From Panagrolaimus kolymaensis (taxonomy: Eukaryota > Nematoda > Chromadorea > Rhabditida > Panagrolaimidae), in contig JAJQJQ010000039.1 of NCBI GenBank assembly GCA_028622995.1, positions 2,108,001 through 2,172,000 on the forward strand: a stretch of 64,000 nucleotides of DNA. The letters run 5' to 3'. This document shows, in pieces, positions 37,056 to 48,039 of the stretch (the stretch's first letter is position 1; every line of letters begins with the position of its first letter). Made by a program: the position numbers and the translations under genes. The notes beneath the pieces were generated by a model. That model did no database searches, was not told the DNA's origin, and worked only from the letters and a program-made list of their open reading frames with translations.

Positions 37056-38735
37056 ATGGGATCTCAACAAAGTACTCCTCAACTTACGTTAGCTGAAAAA
37101 CGATATAGAATTGGAAGTCCAGAAAGTAAGGATATTTATTTTCTGGTTTAAGGTTTTTAAAGTTAATAAGAAAAATTATAGAAACAAAAAAGCGTAAAAC
37201 TACATCAAAACCAAAGAAAAAGCTGAGCAATAATAATGGAATAATAACAACAGAAGCAGGTCTCTCAATTCCAACGAAAGGCAAAGTTAGAGCGAAAAGG
37301 TAAATTTTTGAGTTCACCATTAACAGTTTAAACCTTCAGAATTTCAGCAATTCCAATGATACTCTCTCACACTCAGGAACCATTGAAAGTCAACGAACTT
37401 CGTCTCTTTCAAGTTCGGAACTAAATTCACTTAGTATAAATTCATATTCATCGAACCTTAATGCCGCAAATAATAATGAACTTCTTTCAAGAACTCAAAG
37501 GCTTTTAATTGAAAATTCATGGAAACGTAGTCGAAAAGTGAGTCCATAAAATATTAGACATACTTAAGTTTTTCGACTTTATTGAGATAAAACCACTATT
37601 GTTTTATTTTATTTTTTTACTTCCAAAATCAAAATACAAACGTTTTTTGCAAAAAAATATTTCTTTATCTTTTGTTTTCAGAGTGGTGCAGATAATGTTG
37701 GAACAAAGATATTCCTTTTAGTTTTAACAGCTCAACCAGATATCAAAATGATTTTTGGTTTAGAAAAAATTCCCCAAGGCCGACTCAAATATGATCCAAG
37801 ATTTCGTAAACATGCGGTGGTTTTTAATCGAACATTTGATTATATTGTTAAAAATTTAAATTACACCGAAAAGCTTGTACAGCATTTTCAAGTAAGTAAG
37901 TGTCAAAAACAAAATATGTAACATTTATTGGAAGTATGTATGTCAAAAAATTTGAGAGGGTAGTATTTTTTTTGGCATGACATACTGCATTTTTACGCAG
38001 CAATTAAAAAATGAAAAACTATCAAAAAAATGTTTGTTTTTTTCTTCTTAGAAATACTTTTGATGAGCTTTCTGAATCAAAATTCACAAATTTAAATAAA
38101 TTTTTAACTTTTAGGGACTGGGTAAAAAGCATGTTATGTTTCAAGGTAGAGGTTTTCTTCCACAATATTGGGATACCTTTGCTGAATGCATGACACAAAC
38201 AGCTATTGAATGGGAAGGTGGTCAACGATGTCGAGATACAATGATTGCATGGAGAACTTTAGTAGCATTTATAATAAAACAAATGAGGCAAGGTTTTGAT
38301 GAAGAAAAACAAAATCGCCGCAAATTTACTTCTTCGATATTAACACCAGCACCAGTCTATTCCCCATTGAAGCTTTCTCAATGCCCATTTCCTCAATGCC
38401 CCGAATATCCTTCAGATTTAACAAAGCGAGCAGAAAGTCAACAGCATTTAAAACCTGAATATCATGAGGATTATAAGCTTTCACTTCAAGAAATGCATCG
38501 AAAATGTAAATCATCAAATTATTATGAAAATGGAGATCGCGAAGATTCAGAATGTTCATTTTATACTCCACCATCAACAAATCGACACAGCCACCTTCGA
38601 ATATCAGCAAGCTTTTCGGGTTTATCATTGAAGGATAATTCTGAAAGCAGTGACGATACCGATGTTTCTGAAGATGTATGGTCTTCACCAAGAAAAAAAT
38701 TTTCTATTACACCTGTAAACTTAATCGATGCATAA
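37056..38735 (+). CDS. Nematode globin with N-myristoylation motif and long extensions
   Basis: Exons 37056-37125, 37182-37299, 37348-37537, 37682-37891 and 38115-38735 give 402 residues. The globin fold covers ~113-225: helix A LLIENSWKRS, CD-corner Phe in DIKMIFG, distal His170 in FRKHAVVF (E7), proximal His202 in LGKKHVMF (F8), then FLPQYWDTFAECM and WRTLVAFIIKQM. Both heme-contact histidines are therefore present. The N-terminus MGSQQST fits the MGxxxS/T myristoylation pattern and is followed by a Lys-rich segment (KTKKRKTTSKPKKK) and a Ser/Asn-rich linker; myristate plus basic residues suggests membrane attachment. The ~175-residue C-terminal extension is Ser-rich and unstructured-looking. 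Some C. elegans globins (for example GLB-26) are known to be myristoylated, suggesting signalling or redox roles rather than oxygen storage. Exact orthologue unknown. Confidence 0.85.
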
Positions 38736-38822
38736 ATTTTTTTGTATATTTATTGTAAACAAAAATCAGATATTTTTTATAAAATTTTGTTATTGGCTCA
38801 ACCATTTCAAAAATAGCTGCTT

Positions 38823-39370
38823 GCATCAAGCAAGCCTTGAGATACTTAATCGATTTTAAAACGATTTGAATTACAAAAAAAATTGCAGAGCAAAAGTGCT
38901 TTACTTTTCTCATTATTTTTATTTTTTTACATCCATTTTCAATGATATTTTTCAAAACGCATCCTATGGTGACGATTTGGAAGCAATCAAAAATTAATGT
39001 TTTTACACTTAAAGCAAAAAATTCTTTGATAAAGTTAAAATAATTCCAAAGTCAAAAGTAATGAAACTGTTAAAAAATTTTGTTTATCAGAAGTTATAAA
39101 TCACATCTAAATCTACAAAAATCGATCTGTATTTCTTTAGTGAAAGAAAAGACTCTGATTGAGCTATGTGGCTTAGAAAATTTATATTGGGCATGCATGA
39201 ATGAAACTTCGAGGTTTCGTATCTCTTTAATTGAGGCATCGAGTTACTTTTGACTTATATTTTCATGGTTAAAAAAATAAACAAAAATTACATGGAAAAT
39301 AAAAAAAATAGCCGAAATTCAAAAATTTTGAGTTCCAGACGTTGTTGAGTTCTAAATGAACACATGTATC
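38823..39370 (+). repeat. Dispersed repeat, copy 1 (pairs with 40745-41310)
   Basis: This ~550 bp unit recurs about 1.92 kb downstream in the same orientation. The segment 38856-38948 is nearly identical to 40778-40870, and similarity continues through the stretch ending near 39180 and again around 39230-39370. A signature CCTATGGTGACGATTTGGAA occurs near 38965. No open frame or terminal inverted repeat was found, so the class is undetermined. Confidence 0.7.
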
Positions 39371-39499
39371 AATGCTTTGAAGCAAGAAAATGAAAAAAAA
39401 TGTTTTGAATAAAAAAAAAATTACACATGAAAAGTGCCTTATTTTTAACATTAATTATGCATTTTTACATACGATTTTAATCATATTTTTAAAAATAAA

Positions 39500-39611
39500 T
39501 CCTATGGTGCCGATTTGGAAGCAATTTATAGTTGTTACGTTCAACTCGAAGTGATCGTCGTGTACATAGAGATAGAGGAGGAGGAGGTTCATTAATAAAT
39601 TATGGATGTTG
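39500..39611 (+). repeat. Partial repeat copy with coding-like insert
   Basis: The signature CCTATGGTGCCGATTTGGAA near 39502 is a variant of the repeat found in the other copies. It is followed (39535-39611) by a less AT-rich stretch that reads in one frame RSTRSDRRVHRDRGGGG, with an Arg/Gly-rich composition unlike its surroundings. It may be a captured coding fragment; no parent gene was identified. Confidence 0.35.
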
Positions 39612-40142
39612 GTTGAAGGTCATAATTGGTATGCGATTCAAAACCCTGTTGGGAATAATCTTTAAAAATCATATAATAAATATTTGGATAAAAAAATCCA
39701 TCTGCTTTATTGAACACTGTAACTCAAAACGTGAATCAGCAATTTTTTAATGTTATTCTTTTTTTTCAAACCCAAATATCTTGTTGATGAGCTCAATGAT
39801 TGAAAAAAAAGTGGAGTTCGATTATTTAGCAAAATTATTAATCTACAAGATTTTTAAAACAGAAAAAATAATTTGGATTTATTTGATTTTTTCCAAGGCA
39901 TTAACCTTAAAAAAAAGATTTCTTTAAATGAAAAACATTAAATTTAAATATTCCTTACTTCATTGAATAGGTAGTCGGGAAGAAAATGGATTAAAAAACA
40001 TGAGAAAAAATATATAATAAATGATTTAGGTAATCCGCTTTTTTATTTTCTTTCAAAATTGCACAAAATATTGAAAATTTTATTCAAAATTCAACAAAAA
40101 GTTCACTTTCATATAGTCCAAAAATGTTGTTATCTATTATCC

Positions 40143-40214
40143 GGTTTTCTGGCGCAGTGGAATTTTTGCAAGACGTTGTAGAATTTTCGCTGGGTTCGAA
40201 TCCTGGACTCACCT
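40143..40214 (+). repeat. tRNA-like element with intact A and B boxes
   Basis: Box A TGGCGCAGTGG (40150-40160) and box B GGTTCGAATCC (40193-40203) match the pol III internal promoter consensus at tRNA spacing, and the T arm (40190-40206) pairs. The acceptor stem pairs only at its first three positions and no clear anticodon arm forms. A short CTCAT-repeat follows. This is best read as a tRNA pseudogene or a tRNA-derived SINE head within the repeat cluster. Confidence 0.5.
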
Positions 40215-40611
40215 CATCTCATCTCATCTCAAAATCAACCGACCCGGCCCGACCTTTCTCAACACATCACAAAATTTTTGATTTTTTTGGCTTATTTAAA
40301 TTTTTGGTTTATCATAAGAATTAATTGCACAAATTCTTTTTAATGTTTTTACATCTTGATGCACGTTTTCACTACAAGCAAAAACAGTCAGTTGAAAGTT
40401 GTTGGATTTTAGAAGTTTGAGTTATGAAACAAATATTTTTCGCCCTTTCAGCAGTTCTTATTTTTTCTAGTTTTTCTTTATTTTTCTTATTTAAAATACA
40501 TGCAAATACAAGACATTTCATAAATATGGCTGCAAAAAAAAAACTATTTCCAGACATACCAATGTATGGCCTCAAACATAGAGGAAGAAGACATTAGTGA
40601 ATCTCGTTTTG

Positions 40612-41950
40612 AATTATGGCCTGAATTGGACATATTTGTTTTGAATATTCATTATTAAATATATTAAAATTTATCCCAACGGGATTTTAAATCGCATGCA
40701 CAGGAATCACCTCAACTGTTATCCAAATTTATTTTTTAAACACTTGCATCAAGTCTTGAGGTACCTTAATCGAATTTAAAACGATTTGAATTACAAAAAA
40801 AATTGCAGAGCAAAAGTGCTTTACTTTTCTCATTATTTTTATTTTTTTACATCCATTTTCAATGATTTTATTAGAATCGGATCCTAACAGGCCGATTTGG
40901 AAGCAACCAAAAATTTAAAATATTTTCACTTCAAGCAAACAATGCTTTGATAAAGTTAAAATAATTCCAAAGTCAAAAGTAATGAAACTTTTAAAAAATT
41001 TTGTTTATCAGAAGTTATAAATCACATCTAAATCTACAAAAATCGATCGGCATTTCTTTAGTGAAAGATAAGTCTCAGATCGAGCTATGTGGCTCTGAAC
41101 ATTAAAAACACCTATGTTAATGAGTATGAATCTTCGTGGATTCATATCTCGTTATTCGAGGCATCCAGTTAAAAACGACATACATTTTTAGGGTTAAAAA
41201 AATAAATAAAAATTAATTGGAAAATAAAAAAAATTGCCGCAATTCAAAAACTTTGATTTCTTGACATACTGAACACATGTATCAAGCTTTGATGCAAGAC
41301 ATAAGTGAATCTCGATTTGAATTAGGGCTTGAATTGGAGATATGGATTTTTTGATCCAAGTATTTTTAATTAAATATATTAAAATTATTCCCAACGGGAT
41401 TTTGAATCGCATGCACGGGAAGTACCTCAAATGTGATTCCATTTATTTTATTAACACAAGAGCATCAAGCATTGAGATACCTTAATCAAAAGTTTTAATT
41501 ATGAAACAAATAATTTTTTCCCCTTCAGCAGATCTTATTTTTTTGTTTTTATTGTTACTTTTCTTCACAAAAATTCAACCATATTCAAGACATTTAAGAA
41601 ATGGCATCAATAAAATCAACAAAATGATAAACCAGTCATTACAGTGTTAATGGATTTAGGAAGTTTTAATAATGAAAGAATAAATAAAAGCCCGTTCTAC
41701 AAATCTTGTTTTTTTGTTTTTATTGTTACTTTTCTTCACAAAAATTCAACCATATTCAAGACATTTAAGAAATGGCATCAATAAAATCAAAAACTGTCAT
41801 TTTAATGTCATAATCTAATTTAAAACTTTTTGAATAAGAAAAAAAATTCCAGAGGAAAAGTGCTTTATTATTATCACTTTTTTATGCTATTTTACATCCA
41901 TTTTCAATGATATTTTTCAAAACGCATCCTATGGTGACGATTTGGAAGCC
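40612..41950 (+). repeat. Dispersed repeat copies 2-4
   Basis: 40745-41310 is the partner of copy 1. A second module is duplicated inside this block: about 40612-40763 resembles 41320-41475, sharing CCCAACGGGATTTT followed by ATCGCATGCAC. A third module at about 41525-41610 is repeated almost exactly at about 41708-41790 (around 80 bp). A last partial copy carries the signature CCTATGGTGACGATTTGGAA near 41927. Nested, same-orientation duplication suggests repeated insertion or unequal exchange. Confidence 0.65.
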
Positions 41951-42623
41951 TTTATTTAATTTATAAACGCATGATACATCACAAAAAATAAAGTTGTTTT
42001 TATTCCTTGTTTTTTACCCACCAGAATTTTTTTTGCTTATATGTTCATCGGTAGCTGCTTTAATGTCATGTTTTTACTCACTCATGTTCATCTGACCAAA
42101 TTTAAGAAGAAAAAATGTTTTTGAAACTTCTTCATCAAAGCTATTAAAAATAAAAATATAAAATTTAATCTATGATTTTTGTGATTTTTAGAACAACAAC
42201 AGACGAAAATGATGAAACGAACGAACTGGAATGAGAAAGAAGAAGAAATAAATGAAAAACACTCTGTCACTCATATTATTTTGATGGCAGTCAACAGAGA
42301 ACCTCAACTGATAAGGCTTCCATTGCCTCAATATTAAAAATTTTTCGGTTAAATTTGGCTGTAGTTTAGAGTTTCCATTACTTGAATGCGGTTGGCCTCA
42401 ATTTTTAGCACCATCAGCAGCAAGAAAAAAAGAGAGTCGAAAGTTATCAGCCAACAGATCGAAGCAAGCAACGAATAAAAAAGTGTTTATATTTTCCTAT
42501 CATCATAACTACCAAAGCTCGATAAAAAGAATTGCTTCCGCCTTGTTTTTCTTTTTTGATATTTTTTTCACTTTTCTTCTTGCTTCAAATTAGCTACCTT
42601 GTTGTTTTATATTTAAAAAAAAA

Positions 42624-45600
42624 ATGAAATTAATATTGCTATTAATATCTGGGATAATTTTATCCTTTTTTATAATATCTTCAAATGGATTAAAACATAA
42701 ATATGCATCAGCTGAAGTTTCAACTGGAAAAATAAAAGGTTATGTTATTGAACCTAATCCAAATCGAACCAATGCTGTTAATGTTTTTAAGGTAATTAAA
42801 ATTAAATAATTAGCTTAAAGGAATTTTTAGTTCCAAAACTTTTATAGGGTATTCCATATGCCGAGCCACCAGTTGGAAAGCTTCGATTTGCTTTGCCTAA
42901 ACCAGTGAAACCATGGAAAGGAATTTGGAATGCAACATTTTATAAAGCTGCATGCCCAAGTAATACTACAGCGACAACTTCTCCTCAAAAAGTGACACAT
43001 GAAGATTGTTTATATCTAAATATTTTTGCTGATCAAATTTGCATGGTTAGATTTATTTTAGATGCTTTTGAATTTCATTTATAATATACCTTTTTTAGAC
43101 TAAAAAATGTCCTGTTCTTTATATCGTTCATGGTGGAAATTTTTATTATGATTCGGCTGTAATGTTTAATGACGATTTTATCATTCAAAATTATGCTTCT
43201 AAAGGAATGATTGTTGTGATACCAGCATACAGACTAGGCGTATTCGGCTTCCTCGATCTTGGTTCGGATGATACCGTCCCACGGAATATTGCGATACACG
43301 ACTTAGTAGCTTCTCTTCATTGGGTACAAAATGAGATTCATGCGTTTGGTGGAAATCCAAAAAAGGTAACTATCTTTGGGAATAGTGCTGGCGGTAGCGC
43401 CGTTTCATTCCTTTCTGCTGCTCCCAATGTTCCATTACTATGGTCTCAAGCATTTATAACTTCACCAAATTGTGTAATGATGGAAAATAAAATGGTCCCA
43501 CAAACTGTTGCTGTTTTGGAACGAGCAGGAGTAAGTTTCGTAATTCAAATATTTGCAATTTGCTATTATTCAAAAGCTATTTTTAGTGCTTGTTTGCTTC
43601 AAATAACACAAACATTACTTTGCCCGCACCAAAGCAAGTAGAATGTCTAAGAAAATTAGATTGGAAACAATTAATTGGAATCCAACGGGATATTGAAGAT
43701 CAAGATATGCTTTTTAATGGAGTTGAACCAGATAATTATTTATTCAATGATAAAACTTTTACTCAACTTTTAAACCAATATAAAGTAAGTCGTTGTTGCA
43801 GGAATCCATAACATTTTTTGCTAAATGCCATCTTCCTTTTCAGGCTGTCCCAACTGTAATTGGAACAACAACAGAAGAATTTAAATCTGAACCTGATGAT
43901 GTTGCATATTATTGTGATAAATATGTTAAAATATTTGATTATCATGAAGATGCAACCGTTCAAGCTTGCATTGATAAATATGCTGATGTTATGGATGGTA
44001 AAACTTTGCTTTGAATAATAACTTGAAAAACTTTTGTTTTTCAGAAAATGGAAACATTCCAGTTGTTCCAGATATGGTTAGAGCGGAAATTTTCAGAATT
44101 TCCATGCAAATTATGCGAAAAAAGAACCCTGTTTGGTTGTATTCATGGGAGCTTGAAAATCATCTTTATCATACTGGGGATGTTTCATTTCTAGTTGGAT
44201 TGCATCCTATTGATCCCAAAAATGCCACATGGAAAGAAAAGCGTATGCTCAAATATATGCCCACTGTACTTCATAATTTTGTTACCAAAGGCGTTCCCGA
44301 TGAAGGTGAATTTTAATTTCAATTTTAAAAAATACAAAATTAAGAATTAAAAAGCTTTCCTTTCCCTTATTTTTTTAAAATATTTTTCTGAAGAAAAAGC
44401 AAGCTTTTATTCTAAAAGAACCAAAGTATGAAGAAGGAAAAAAATAGAGTTGCGATAAATAACTATAAACTTTTGAATGTAAAAAATGAAAAAATGATTC
44501 TCCCCGGCCGGGAATTGAACCCGGGTCTCGCACGTGACAGGCGCGGATACTTACCACTATACTACCGAGGATGTTATATTGACATCCTTACATTGCTATA
44601 GGCAATGATACAATGAATCAAGTCATTCAAAAAATAAAGGCCATAAAATACTTTTTTCGGATTAAAAATAAAGCTTATCGATAGAAAAAGAATTCAAAGA
44701 TCTACTTTAATTAGTTGTTTGCAAGCTCATAAATATTTGCTTGTTTCGGTAATAAATTTATCGGTGGCTAAAATAATAATAATCATTTGTGAAAATATTT
44801 TTTAGCAAATCAAAATCTGTTAGTAAAAATTTAAAATTTTCAGAATGGGTCAAATTTACTTCGTATGGTGAAAATTTTGAAGTCCTTGATTTTACCAATT
44901 CCACTCGAACTGTGAGAGGTCCACATCCAATTTTTGATAAATGGTATCCCGAAGCAGTTGCATTTTGGCTTGGTGAATTAGCAGCCATTGATAAACATGC
45001 AAAATGTATGAGACATGGCAATGAAAGTAAAGAAAAATGGGATGTAGTTTCTGATGAAGCTCGAGAAGATCAATGGCAAAGATTCAAAAATGAGTTAAAT
45101 GAAACTAAACAAAGATTAAAAGATTGGACTATGCGAAGAAGAGATCAATGGGAAAAAATTAGAGAGAAAAATGAAAACGAATATGCAGAAAAAGTTCGAA
45201 ATATTCGTGAAAGGGATGAAGCAAAGAATCAACAACATGAAAGTGGAATAAGACTATTTGGAAATTTATTATTGGCTCAATCATTAAAGGAAACGGAAGA
45301 AACTTTGAAAGCTAAAAGGAGGCAAATGGACAACACACAAGATGATGAAGGTGTTGAAATCATTGATCATATGTTGGATAATGTTAAAGATTGGAAGGAA
45401 GCTATGGGTGATGACGAAGATAAAATGCGATGGAAGCATAAAAACATGCCACCAATGCATAAACATAAAGAAGAAAAAGACGATCATCGTGAAGAAAAGA
45501 AAGATGACCATCATCATGAAGATTGGCATCGACATGGTGGAGATTCGGAGGAAGAATATCTTAAATCTCATAGAAACAACGACGAAGACCATTATAAAGG

Positions 45601-47091
45601 CTCACACGACCTTGATAAACTTTCTCCTGAAGAAAAGGAGCAGCAAAAGCTATATTTCATGAGCAAGAAGAAGCTCTAAATAGACAACGAAATATGTCCA
45701 ATCCACGCCATAATGCCACTATTATCGTTCCTACAGTTGGTGGTATTTATACTTCCACAAATTCCAGCATTGCTAAAAAGATTAATAACACTATCGATGA
45801 TGTTAGAGATAAACTCAAAGAATCTAATCCTGGTCTCAATGATTCTGAAACTTCCAACAAAAATGCAACAGATGCAAAGAAAAAAGTTGATGAAGCTAAA
45901 AAAGAGCTAGAAAAGGAACGGCAAAAAGCAAGTGATAATCTCACAGATAAATCCAAAGATGTTCTTGATTCTTTAAAGGACCGTCAAAAGGAACGTAATG
46001 AAACCTTGGATAAATTTAAAGAAGATGCAAAAAATGTTAAAAATGATGTGGAAGAAAAATGGAATAATACCAAAGCTGATGTTGCTAAAAAATGGAATGA
46101 CACGGTAAATGACGTGGATAAAAAGGTTAATGAAACCAAAGAGGATGTCGCAAATAAAGTTGGAGATGCAACAGATGATATTCGAAATAAATTAAATGAA
46201 ACTGCTAAAGAAACAAACGAACAAAGAGCTGAGGTTAAAAAGGAATGGGATAAAATTATCGAAGATGAAAATAATAAAGATGCAAAAAAGAAAAAGGATG
46301 AAAAAGTGATTGACATGAAAGATGAAACTTCAAAGCGAAGAGAATCTGAATGGGATCGATGGCATGAGCGTCAAGAAGACCGAGAAGAAGCTCGTGAAGC
46401 TGCAACAGATGATTGGAAAGCAAAAAAGCATGATTCCAGCGAAGAAAAAACTGAAGATAAAATTGAAACAGCTAAAAATGCATATCAAAAAGCTCAAAAA
46501 GCTATGGATAAAGATATTGAAAAGAAGAAGGAAGCAGCCCAAGCAGCAGTTGAATCATGGAAAAATGCCATTTATCAACGATTTCAAGAGCGACAAAAAA
46601 TGAAAGAAAAATATCAAGAATTCGTTGATTACCTTCGCCGTGAAGCTTTAGAAGATATATTTGATAAACTTCGAGATTTAATTAATCCTACTAAAAATCA
46701 AAATAAACTTCCTCCACCAAATGCAAAAATTATTGATTACTTAAGAAATCATACTCATTCTCGTCAAAGAAATGATTGGCAAAATTCTGAATTATTTTCA
46801 CCCATTTCATTCCTGTCTATTCCTGATTTTCAATTGCCATCATCCATCGATGATGCAGAAATAAATTCAAACACTCAAAATGGATATGAAATTAGACAAG
46901 TTTGGTCAGCATTTTGGGTGATAACAACAATTTCGATGCTACTTGCATTCGTACTTTGCATCAATGCGGTTATGCAGTGTATGAAACCTGAACGTCCTTT
47001 TAATGGATATTTTTACAACGAAGATTATGGATTTTTCAATGAAAAATCTAAAATTGTTATCGCTCAACAACAATATCCTAATTATTCTTAA
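42624..47091 (+). CDS. Esterase-fold ectodomain / coiled-coil / transmembrane protein with internal frame break
   Basis: Exons 42624-42791, 42848-43045, 43099-43530, 43587-43784, 43844-43997, 44045-44305 and 44844-onward. A signal peptide (1-~22) precedes a carboxylesterase/cholinesterase domain: GIPYAEPPVGKLRF, EDCLYLNIF, VHGGNFYY, the nucleophile motif GNSAGGSA (Ser218), a TTTEEF stretch matching the Glu site, and LYHTGDVSFLVG matching the His site. The domain is thus possibly active. A long Lys/Glu/Asp/His-rich coiled region follows. This frame stops at 45677-45679, but the overlapping frame, open from 45631, continues to 47091 with more coiled coil, one membrane helix (VWSAFWVITTISMLLAFVLC, ~46905-46964) and a cytosolic tail. 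No intron fits the 45631-45676 overlap. A one-base loss in the A-run at 45645-45648 would explain it. With that base present the total would be ~1219 residues, a type I membrane protein with a neuroligin/gliotactin-like plan. Whether the break is biological or a sequencing error cannot be told. Confidence 0.75.
44500..44571 (-). tRNA. tRNA-Asp (anticodon GTC), intronic and antisense
   Basis: The minus-strand sequence folds as a complete 72-nt cloverleaf. The seven-pair acceptor stem is TCCTCGG with CCGGGGA, with discriminator G. The D arm includes AGTGGTAA, and the anticodon loop CTGTCAC has GTC at plus positions 44536-44538. The T stem CCGGG/CCCGG closes on loop TTCAATT. Box A and box B are intact and there is no intron. 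It lies inside the 538-bp intron (44306-44843) of the esterase-like gene, on the opposite strand. Confidence 0.97.
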
Positions 47092-48039
47092 AAACTTTTA
47101 CATCAATTTTTTCCTTTAATTAATCATTAGTTTGCCATAAAAACTGTTTTTTTGTTGTCTTGTTCATAAAAGTATTTTTTCACTTTTCCAATTTGGTTTT
47201 TCAATAAAGAAATGCTTTAGAAAAAAAGCATCTCAAAAGAATGTGTGAAAGATAACATCAAATAAAAAGAAATGAGTTGCGCCGAATCTTATTTAAAATA
47301 ACAGGAAGCAGTGGCATGAAGAAGAAAAAAGTGTTGATCTTATCAAAACAAAAAACGGGATTTTCGGATTATTAGCACCAACAGCAGCAGTAGCTAAAAT
47401 GATGATTTTCTGAGTTTCAAAATCTTTTTAAATGGAAGCTTAATCCACGTCAATGAAAACTACAGTATTTATTATTAATGTTTGATGTGGTAATAAAAAA
47501 ATAGAGCAGTGTTTTGATTTTTATAAAACAGATGCATCAGAAAATTTACTTAGATAAATTTTAATAATGTTAACTTTCATTTTTTTTGTTAAAGCAACGA
47601 ATACGAAGTTATTTGAATAGCAAATTTATGAATTAATTATCAATCTGTATTTCCCTCTCTAATAAGTTAGGGTGTTGCGCCATTTTCGACTTTTGAAATT
47701 CAAGTAAAATTTAAGGAATCAAAACAACTTGTCAATTGATGACTATCGTAATCCATTTATATTTTTAATTTGGATTTGATGTGGACTTTACTTAAAAAAA
47801 AAGAAAACAAAAAAGTCAATTATTATAATTATTACGTAGATAAATTTGATATTCATAAATCAAAAATACACGTTTTATTGCAAAATTATTGGACCACAGT
47901 TTTAAAATAATATAAGATGATGCTCTCATTTAACCGGTCATTCAAAGAAAGAAGCTCCGATGAAATGAGTAAGAAAATGTGCAATTATATTGAATAAAAA
48001 AGGGGTGGAGCTTTTTAGCTTTTTGAGGCTTTCCAAAAA
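47092..48039. other. Spacer between esterase-like gene and collagen
   Basis: 948 bp, AT-rich. The 3' UTR of the esterase-like gene (AATAAA-type signal near 47204) and the collagen promoter are expected here. No RNA gene or repeat pair was recognised. Confidence 0.55.

Larger units (their letters stand above)
38736..42623. other. Repeat-rich intergenic region
   Basis: 3.9 kb without an intact gene, occupied by several diverged copies of related repeats (listed separately) and a tRNA-like element. No transposase or reverse transcriptase frame is visible. Confidence 0.6.

Noticed and set aside
43763..43963. Minus-strand open frames opposite the esterase, NNT and coiled-coil genes
   Set aside because: These are antisense shadows of codon-biased exons, without homology or splice structure.
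45631..45679. Programmed -1 ribosomal frameshift
   Set aside because: No X XXY YYZ slippery heptamer in the correct frame and no obvious downstream hairpin. An A-run indel is the simpler explanation.
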